A stretch of 64,000 nucleotides of DNA from Tolypeutes matacus (lineage: Eukaryota; Chordata; Mammalia; Cingulata; Chlamyphoridae): NCBI GenBank assembly GCA_026826555.1, contig JAKSZT010054457.1, positions 8,405,292-8,469,291 on the forward strand. Reading direction: 5' to 3'. Both the position numbers and the translations under genes were made by a program. The notes under the pieces are model-generated. The model saw nothing but the letters and a program-made list of their open reading frames with translations. It made no database searches and was not told the origin of the DNA. Positions within the stretch are counted from its first letter, which is position 1, and each line of letters begins with the position of its first letter. Shown in pieces: positions 56,585 through 64,000 of the stretch.

Positions 56585-57047
56585 GTGATAGTTTGAGTCT
56601 TTTATGGACCCCAGAAAACCATGTCCTTAGGGCTAATCCATTCCTGTGGGCGTAAACCTATTGAAGGTGGGAAGTTTTGATAATATTTCTTCAGTAAGAT
56701 GTGACCTTGGGTGGTTCTTAATCCTCTTACTGGAGTCCTTTATAAATGGGATGAATACAGAGAGAAAGCCACAGGAGTAGAGAGAAAACCACAGGAATCC
56801 AGAAGCTGAAAGCAACGAAATCTCCAAGGGAAGTGAGACCAGCAGATGGCAACATGTGCCTTGCATTATGAGAGAGGAGTCCAGTATCGCAAGCAGCCTG
56901 CCTTTGGGGAGAAAGCATCACCTGTGCTGCCTTGATTTGGACCTTTTTCTCAGCCTTGAAACTATAAGCTTACAACCTAATAAATCTACTTTAAAAGCCA
57001 ACCCATTTCTGCATTATTGCATTTTGGCAGCTTAGCAAACTAAAACA
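56585..57047 (+). mobile_element. MaLR-type solo LTR
   Basis: TGTGATAGTTTGAGTC at the start, CCCCAGAAAACCATGTCCTTAGG, CTTAATCCTCTTACTGGAGTCC, CAGAGAGAAAGCCACAGG, GCATCACCTGTGCTGCCTTGATTTGGACC, CTAATAAATCTACTTTAAAAGCCAACCC and ends GCAAACTAAAACA. Most complete of the three siblings. Confidence 0.75.
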
Positions 57048-58366
57048 GTTGGTTACTTACAGCTTGTGTTATATGAGAGAAAATAAACACTTTAAAATTA
57101 CCTATTTAAGATACTGTTATTTTAGGTTTCCTATCACATGTAGGCAAGCCTATTCCAAACTGAAATAAATGCCTCTTGTTGGGGGAAAAATCCACAACAC
57201 AACTGACTATTGGCTGAATGTATTAAAAAAGAATCAAATTGGGAAAACATAGTTGAGGGAAGATTTCTACTCATTTTCTGTCTTCCTCTTTGATGCCCTT
57301 CAAGAGAAACAAATGCTGGGCATATGATTGGCACAATTACTATTAACTGATGGGGCCAATCATTCTAGTTGAGAACATGATTGTGTTTTAAAATGTTCCC
57401 CACCCTGGCACATCTCTTTTTATACCTTCTGCTGCCTGTTCCTTTCATGTGCTGGACATCTGAGTGCTCTCTTAGAGCCCAGTAATCGTTCCTTTGTGCT
57501 TGCCCAGGCACACCTATCACCTCTATGTCTCCCAGTTTCCTATAATATAAACCTGGAAAGACAATGATAAAATCCCTAGATTAAGATTTTGGCTCAAGAG
57601 AAAAAAGATACATTGCCCCTTCAGATAAGAAGCATATTTCATCCACTTTTCACCAGAAGGCCCTGTGTTAGGAAATTATCAATATTTAGGCAGTTCTGCG
57701 GCTCTGATTATATCATAATAAAATGATCAAAAGATTGTGCCAATATCCAACTAATAGTCTGATGAATTGTCTAAAAGTGTACAGGCCTGGAAAAACATCT
57801 AGAAGGAAAAATATGAAACTATGAAATATTCTGGTAAATATTTGCATTTTGAGAAAAAGAAAACAAACAAAAAAAAATGCCTGAATGAAAGAGAAAAAAG
57901 TGTTTCATTTTTTAAAACACAGGATTAAAGATCAGATTGATATCAGTCTTCTCCATAGAGGCCAACAGCATAGGACTTATCACTTCTTGATTAAGAAGGA
58001 GCCTGTGGTCCCTGCTCAGGCCTGATCTGGAGGCTGTGCCCAGGGTGTCACAATCACCAACGTCCTCTCCTGGGTCTAGTGCCCATCTCTGTGGTTTGGA
58101 CTGGCAGAGCCAATGACAGGCAGTCCACCAGGTGGGCGAGGTTCCGTAAAGGAAAAGAGTGGTTACCTGTACAAAAGAATGGAAAAATCATATCTGGTTG
58201 GACAGACCAACACATTTAAGAATGTGGAACTTCCAAAGAAGAGAGAGACCATTTTCATATCTTCCTATTCCCCACCAATCAAAGAAAAAATCTGGGGGAG
58301 GAGAGAAATCATACTTCAAATTTTATTACTTCATTATTTATCCTGATTTTAGAATCAGGTGGTGTC

Positions 58367-58367
<1 letters not shown>
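57048..58367. other. unassigned sequence
   Basis: No gene or repeat confidently recognised over ~1.3 kb. Slightly more GC-rich around 57,960-58,140. Confidence 0.3.

Positions 58368-58441
<74 letters not shown>
58366..58441 (+). repeat. compound microsatellite (TG)n(AG)n
   Basis: TGTGTGTGTGTGTG directly followed by (AG)~31 with one GGG interruption. Confidence 0.95.
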
Positions 58442-58444
<3 letters not shown>

Positions 58445-59015
58445 AATATATATGTATAATATTCAGGTTACACAAGTAAGTCTATATTGCAAAATTTAAA
58501 ATAAAAACTAATATCTAATATTACAGATAATTTAAACAAAAATTGGGAGACAGTTGTTGAGGAGGTGTAGTGAAATCACACTAAACATTTTATCCTTCAC
58601 TGGATGAGAAGATACTTTCTAACATAGAGCTTCATTCTTGGTTTTGTTAAAGAAATATAGGTTTAAATGAAGTTTTATATACCAATATTAAAGATCAGCT
58701 TCAGTAGAATAAATCTATGACATATTACTTACAAATTATTGGAGAAAATAAAAAGCAAAGAAAATTTAAACAGTATTGCATAAATTATGCAATAGATATG
58801 AATAATTAACAACTACCATGGTAATGTCAATTAGCATAAGAATCCATTTTTGTTCAAATACAAGGTAGACCACAATTCTGGTGAACTAACATAGTAATGG
58901 TTTTTTCTTATGGTATGATTAAACTGTGCTACTAGATGGCTGCATGAGCTCATCAATCTCAATAAGATTGCCCAATAAGGTTTCTTTAAATACTTGAAAG
59001 CGTTATTAAGATAGG
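58442..59015. other. unassigned AT-rich DNA
   Basis: No gene recognised. Confidence 0.3.
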
Positions 59016-59422
59016 CTTTGACAACGGAAGAAATTACAACATTGATGTGGAGCCAGTGGCCACTGGAGGTGCTGGGGCAGGGAGAGGAAAAAATAGTTGT
59101 CATATGGGGACTTTTGAGGGAATTGGGAATAGTCCTGAAGGACACTACAGTGACAAATATAGGCCATTTTATATCATCACATAACATGCAGAATTGTGTG
59201 GGAGAGAGTGTAAACTACAATGTGAACTATGGTCCATTCTTAATGGCAAAGCCCCAGGATGTGTTTATCAATTGCAATCAAAATGCCACATGAATGAAGG
59301 ATGTTTATGTGTGGCGGTGTGGGAGGTGTGGGTAGTGGGGTATATGGGAATCCCTATAGTTTTTGTGTAACATTTATGTAATCTAAGTATCTTTTAAAAT
59401 AATTTAAAAAAATATTTTAAAA
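59016..59422 (+). mobile_element. 5'-truncated L1-type 3' module
   Basis: ATTACAACATTGATGTGGAGCCAGTGGCCACTGG.., TGGGAGAGAGTGTAAACTACAATG, GATGTGTTTATCAATTGCAATCA, TATATGGGAATCCC, ATGTAATCTAAGTATCTTTTAAAAT and an A-rich tail. A short terminal piece of the second L1 3' module. Confidence 0.75.
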
Positions 59423-60060
59423 AAGAAATTGAGGACACTAATAAATTAAAATAATGACAATGAAAACCAAATAAGTTCATATGAAGAAAATTCACATGGA
59501 TATGCTTCTGAATGTGTGAATATGTTAATTTTCTAACTTGGAGGAAAAGGAGACTAAGAAATTCACAATTATTATTCTGTTTTTGAGATTCACTGATATG
59601 GTACAAATAATAAAATCTTATTAATACCCCCCCCCCCAAAAAAAAAGATAGGTTTTGAAAAGTAGTGTATGAATGATTTGGGGAGGACTATGAAACCCTA
59701 CAATCAAATGCAAATTTTTGTGTCTGTGTGAGTATACACATATATTCCACAAAAAAGGACCAGAGTTTTCATCAGATTCTTTAAAGTTAATGGCACATAA
59801 AATTTTAAAATAACTGTTTTAGTATAGTATTCTTATCTTTTGGATTGGGAAACTAACATATAAAGTTACTGTTATTTATCTATAACATATAAAATGATAT
59901 TCCTATGATATAGAATTATGGTACATCGGTTTTAGTTACATGTAGTTCAGAGCTTTTTACTTTTCCATCAAACATTCTTATAACTTCTTACATCATCATA
60001 ACAATAATGAAAAAAGATTTTAATACTAACTGAAAATTCTTTGCTCTTTTAAAATAAATG
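59423..60060. other. unassigned AT-rich DNA
   Basis: Includes a C11/A10 homopolymer junction near 59,627-59,646. Confidence 0.3.
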
Positions 60061-60187
60061 AAAGTATGTAAAATTTTTATTTTTATTTTTTTTATTTTTT
60101 TATTTTTTTTATTATGGGTAAAAATCAAAATTCTCACAATACATACAAACATTTGCAAAATGATATATAAATATATATGCATATATG

Positions 60188-60498
60188 TGTATTTGCTTAC
60201 AAAAATGTTATTTATATATATATATATATATATATACATATATTTTAAGAGGTGCTTAGATTACCTAAAATATTACACGGAACCCACTGGGATTCCCATG
60301 TTGCCCACCTCCCACACCTCCCACCACATCCCACACAAACATCTCCCACAGTGTGGCCCACCAACCTCAATGAACTTACACATCCTGGAGCCTTGCCACC
60401 AACCATAGACCACAGTTCACACTGTAGACCACACTCTCTCCCACTCAGTTATGAGTGGTGTGTGCTGATTTAAAATGGCCTACATCCATTGCCACAAC
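60188..60498 (+). repeat. left copy of the sequence duplicated across the gap
   Basis: Same as 60,599-60,907 except for one TA unit in the (TA)n run and one A/T difference at ~60,339. Confidence 0.9.
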
Positions 60499-60598
60499 NN
60501 NNNNNNNNNNNNNNNNNNNNNNNNNNNNNNNNNNNNNNNNNNNNNNNNNNNNNNNNNNNNNNNNNNNNNNNNNNNNNNNNNNNNNNNNNNNNNNNNNN
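60499..60598. other. assembly gap (100 N)
   Basis: Exactly 100 N. The left contig end and the right contig start carry the same 309-311 bp, so the contigs probably overlap. Confidence 0.97.
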
Positions 60599-60907
60599 TG
60601 TATTTGCTTACAAAAATGTTATTTATATATATATATATATATATACATATATTTTAAGAGGTGCTTAGATTACCTAAAATATTACACGGAACCCACTGGG
60701 ATTCCCATGTTGCCCACCTCCCACACCTCCCACCACATCCCACACAATCATCTCCCACAGTGTGGCCCACCAACCTCAATGAACTTACACATCCTGGAGC
60801 CTTGCCACCAACCATAGACCACAGTTCACACTGTAGACCACACTCTCTCCCACTCAGTTATGAGTGGTGTGTGCTGATTTAAAATGGCCTACATCCATTG
60901 CCACAAC
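60599..60907 (+). repeat. right copy of the sequence duplicated across the gap
   Basis: See the left copy. The right contig starts at the position equivalent to 60,188, and the left contig ends at the position equivalent to 60,907. Confidence 0.9.
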
Positions 60908-61152
60908 AGTACTCAGGACAACCTCCAACTCCCAAAGAAGCCCCTGTATTTCAACTGCTCATCCCCTCCCTACCCAAAAACTGTCAAGTGGCCACTGGCT
61001 CCACCTCATTGTTATAATTTCTTGCATTGCAAGAATCACCATATGTGAGCAAGAAAATACCATCAAGTCCACTCTAGTCCATAGTTCTTCCCCCAATCCA
61101 GAGGCGACTGGGATGGTGATGTCCACTCCAACTCCAAGTGAGAGAGGGCTTA

Positions 61153-61435
61153 TATTAATTTTATTACTACTTCCATCTTTAAATATTGACAAAAGTGTAG
61201 AATATTTGGCAAATATTCATTTTTGTGTTTCTATGGTTTTGTGTTCTGTGGTTCTATGGTTTGTGCTAACCCAATTATTCTGGAATTTTTAAATATATTA
61301 AAAGAATTATTCATCTTCATGGAATAATACTTAAATATCAATAATATGAGCTATTGAAACACTCTTTAAGAACAGGCTATGTTGTGGAACACAAGGACCA
61401 GGTGATGCTCTTAAGTCCTATAAAGATATTTCTAC
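61153..61435. other. unassigned AT-rich DNA
   Basis: No gene recognised. Confidence 0.3.
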
Positions 61436-61565
61436 TTTAATACAACATTGTAGGGTAGAAAGAGATAAGGACACCTGAAGTTCATAAAGTTGAGTGACTT
61501 GCCTGAAGCTACACAGGAAGCAGACACAGACGTCAAAGCAAATTCTGAGTCATTCTCCAGCTCTA
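61436..61565 (-). repeat. MIR fragment
   Basis: GTTGAGTGACTTGCCTGAAGCTACACAGGAAGCAGACACAG is the antisense MIR core. Confidence 0.6.
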
Positions 61566-62500
61566 CTTTACCCTTATTAAGTTGCTTCCCCTTATGTTTA
61601 TATTTTATTAGAAGATATTTAATATAATGATATTAATTCGATTCAGCTGTTTTCTGTCAGTATCACCCTGCTTTAACACTTATTTATATAAAATGTTATT
61701 ATTTGATATAACTGGTCTTTTATATCCCATTTATCATTTTTGGATTCTTTTTTGACACTCTTTCTTCATTTCTTTTACAAGAAATTTAGAATTGATTGTA
61801 CCCATTTAAAATGTCATTTTGAAAAAAATAATCCTTATACAAAATCTGAGAATATCTCATTGGAAAATTTCTATGTAAAGTTTGTCAACTTCAGTAACTT
61901 TAATAAATTAGTGATTCTTTTCCCTTGGCATTCCTTATTCAATGATCCTGAAAAAAACTAACGGAGTTTGGTCATCAGTGTACTTCAGTTTATAAGGACT
62001 CAAAGAGTAAATTGAATTACTTTGATAACATATTCTTTCCACGTATTGGTGCTCTCTGAATTGCCCACCTTAAAGTAACAGTCTTGCAAAGGGTGATGGC
62101 TGAAGTCTGGCCCTGGAGCCTTCTGTCCACCAGGCATTAACCCTTAGGTGAGTGGATTGTAAGGAAGCTTGGAGTATCTAGAAAATAATTGGATTTTCTA
62201 GGAGAAGCTCAGATACGTTTTGCTCAATAAAAAAGCAGCAGAGAGTCATAGAAGAGAAGAGATCATATTAATAAAAGTGATGAGGTGAAAGGGATTTAAA
62301 CATTGTGAAAATTTTAAGGAAACTACAATGCAGAAACAAAGTTAAAAAGTCACATGGGAGGCTTTAAAGAGAGACTTGACACTTCAAAAATCAAGTTCAT
62401 GTTTGAGATCCCTCATTTGGAGAGTTTTTGGAAAATGCAGAGGAAAAAGAAAGCATGATTAAAGAGATGAGAAGAAACAAAATGATACAAAAAACAGATT
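61566..62500. other. unassigned sequence
   Basis: No gene recognised; short frames only. Confidence 0.3.
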
Positions 62501-62620
62501 AAATACTCAAATGCATGTAGTCTGGTGTTGCTGTACAGAACAGAGAATAATATGGACATCATTCCTGCATCCGTGGAGTTTACAGAGTAGTAGATCCAAG
62601 ATGCACTCCTGCTGATTAGG
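62501..62620 (-). repeat. L2-like fragment
   Basis: GGACATCATTCCTGCATCCGTGGAGTTTACAGAGTAG resembles antisense L2. Confidence 0.4.
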
Positions 62621-62654
62621 CTTTTTATGTATGAGCGTAGCCTTTCTGTGATAA

Positions 62655-62775
62655 ATGGAGGAAATAATAATATCTCTCTATTGTAGGGCTAATCTGAAAA
62701 TTAAATTAGATAATGGGTGTGGAATCACATTGTAAACTATAAACATATTTAGCTGTTTCCTATTAAAAACTATTC
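62655..62775 (+). repeat. MIR fragment
   Basis: GGAAATAATAATATCTCTCTATTGTAGGGC..GAAAATTAAATTAGATAATGG follows sense MIR 3' half. Confidence 0.45.
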
Positions 62776-62924
62776 AGTGCAAACAACAGTATTTTGTAAA
62801 CAGGGTGTTATCCGAAATGTGCAAGATTTCCCAATATTGATTCCTTTGCTGGATTTTAGAATGCAATAATGGGAGGGAAAATGGAGACTGCGTGGAACAG
62901 GAAAGAGTTTGGGTTTTGGATGGA

Positions 62925-63065
62925 GTGGGCAAGAGTTTGGGTTTCAGAGACAGTCACCTGAATTTGAATTCTAGTTCCATCACTTGAGTTTTATGATTTT
63001 TCAGGAATCTTTAATTCCATCTGTAACCTGGGGATAATAATCTCTAATCCACTAAGCATTTGTAA
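62925..63065 (+). repeat. MIR fragment
   Basis: CAGAGACAGTCACCTGAATTTGAATTCTAGTTCCATCACTTGAG..ATTCCATCTGTAACCTGGGGATAATAATCTC is a sense MIR core. Confidence 0.65.
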
Positions 63066-63600
63066 TCAATTTCTTGAAGAAGCTGAAGTTCACAGGGTAC
63101 AAGCAAGAAACAACTCTTATTTTTTTTTTATCATTTCACCTTCAGAATGCTGCTATCTCAAAACTTTCTAATTCTCATTAATACTTCAGACAGTTCTGAT
63201 AGTTTTCCCTTTCATTTGGAAGTAAGGAATAAATTATTTTCTTTTCCATATATTAAAGTGACAAGTCTAATGCAAGCTGCATTACAAATCTTCACTCAAA
63301 TTAAAACATCCTCCCTCTCCCATCGCGTGCCCTTGCGCGTCTAGTGGTGGAATGGAGTGAATCAGATTCTCTGTTGTTCTACCTCCTTCCCACTCTGTAG
63401 CTGCAGTATGTGGCCAGTCCAGGGTCAAATGCAGTAAGGGATAGAGAGAAAAGAGAGCAGAAAAGGGTCAATTGACTGAATTGGAAACGAGAGTCAGCAA
63501 CTTCTACATGATGGATACACACACAACATTTTTACCAGTTCTGCACAGATTAACCCTCAGTTTTCCATTCTCTAAACTCCTATTTTCTTGTGACCCATAT
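63066..63600. other. unassigned sequence
   Basis: No gene recognised. A small GC-rich CATCGCGTGCCCTTGCGCGTC patch lies at 63,321-63,342. Confidence 0.3.
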
Positions 63601-64000
63601 TCTAATTAACTCCATGAGTTTACACAATATATTTAGTTCATAATAGTGCAATCATACAGTATTTGTCCTTTTGTGTCTGGCTTGCTTCACTCACATAATG
63701 TCCTCCAGGTTCATCCATGTTGTCATATGTGTCACGACTTCATTATTTCTTACCACTGCATAATATTCCATCCTGTGCATTCACCACAATTTGTTTATCC
63801 AATCATCAGTTGATGAACACCTGGTTGTTTCTAACTTTTGGCAATCATTAGTAACACCTCTATGAACATTGGCGTGCAGATGACTATTCATGTCACTGCT
63901 CTCAGCTCTTCTGGGTATCACCTAGTAAGGTACTGGCTTGGTCACATGGGAAGTCTATTCAACTTCCTTAGGAACTGCCAAACAGTCCTCCACGGAGGCT
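63601..64000 (-). mobile_element. L1 3' end (ORF2 C-terminus), runs off the window
   Basis: Same L1 subfamily as 48,107-48,612: TCATACAGTATTTGTCCTTTTGTGTCTGGCTTGC, CATAATGTCCTCCAGGTTCATCCATG, TGCATAATATTCCATCC, GGAACTGCCAAACAG at the window edge. Antisense to ORF2; frames are broken. Confidence 0.8.

Larger units (their letters stand above)
60061..61152 (-). mobile_element. young L1-type 3' end, antisense, spanning an assembly gap
   Basis: The reverse complement is nearly identical to 11,484-12,082 (about two differences over the ~280 bp compared by eye at 60,869-61,150). It begins with a T-rich tail followed by ATTATGGGTAAAAATCAAAATTC, the reverse of the other copy's 3' end. About 310 bp appear twice, on either side of the N gap. 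The true length is therefore probably ~680 bp. Confidence 0.85.

Noticed and set aside
58159..58446. 95-codon frame ending in an RERERE repeat
   Set aside because: The C-terminal third is the (AG)n microsatellite and the rest has no recognised family.
60455..61292. Several plus frames with identical peptide stretches around the gap
   Set aside because: Antisense frames of the young L1 3' module, repeated because of the duplicated contig end.

Overview
This is a stretch of mammalian nuclear DNA from a xenarthran, most probably a sloth or anteater. The main clue is a tRNA-derived SINE with a GATGTGGCTCAA box A region and a GGTTCGATCCC box B, poly(A) tails and target-site duplications (TSDs). 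It is the DAS-type SINE lineage of Xenarthra and looks more pilosan than armadillo. MIR, L2, MER5-type and MaLR/ERVL remnants confirm a placental mammal. The species call is an inference from recalled repeat families, not a search.

No intact protein-coding gene is visible. The window is a decayed olfactory-receptor (OR) cluster: four OR pseudogenes on the minus strand (about 9.9, 24.7, 27.4 and 38.2 kb; family-4-like) and one on the plus strand (53.1 kb; class II, OR5/OR8/OR9-like). Everything else is interspersed repeat or unassigned AT-rich DNA.

Layout. 0-7.2 kb: ERVL/MaLR-type LTRs, one MaLR-like element with internal sequence, and an old L1. 7.2-10.8 kb: SINE, L2 and L1 scraps and the first OR pseudogene, ended by an LTR. 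10.86-14.88 plus 24.47-25.93 kb: copy 1 of an OR-containing segmental duplication, split by a 9.6-kb L1 (14.88-24.46 kb) that itself carries a full-length U1 snRNA retrocopy. 27.4-28.3 kb: the best-preserved OR pseudogene (OR4C-like). 28.4-35.7 kb: L2, MIR, two LTRs and a striking 109-bp hairpin. 35.7-39.6 kb: copy 2 of the duplication, without the insertions found in copy 1. 39.6-43.2 kb: a rearranged L1 whose 3' ends form a large inverted repeat. 43-53 kb: L2, L1, SINE and LTR remnants. 53.1-54.05 kb: plus-strand OR pseudogene. 54-64 kb: repeats, microsatellites, a very young L1 3' end and an L1 fragment running off the window.

Two 100-N gaps (11,771-11,870 and 60,499-60,598) both lie in copies of one young, nearly identical L1 3' end. 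The second gap is flanked by the same ~310 bp on both sides, which looks like an assembly overlap rather than biology. The most interesting items are the U1 retrocopy nested in an L1 that has a compound 3' end, the paralogous empty sites, the 43-bp-arm hairpin at 30.85 kb, the dimeric SINE inserted as one unit, and tRNA-like boxes inside the L1 5'UTR.
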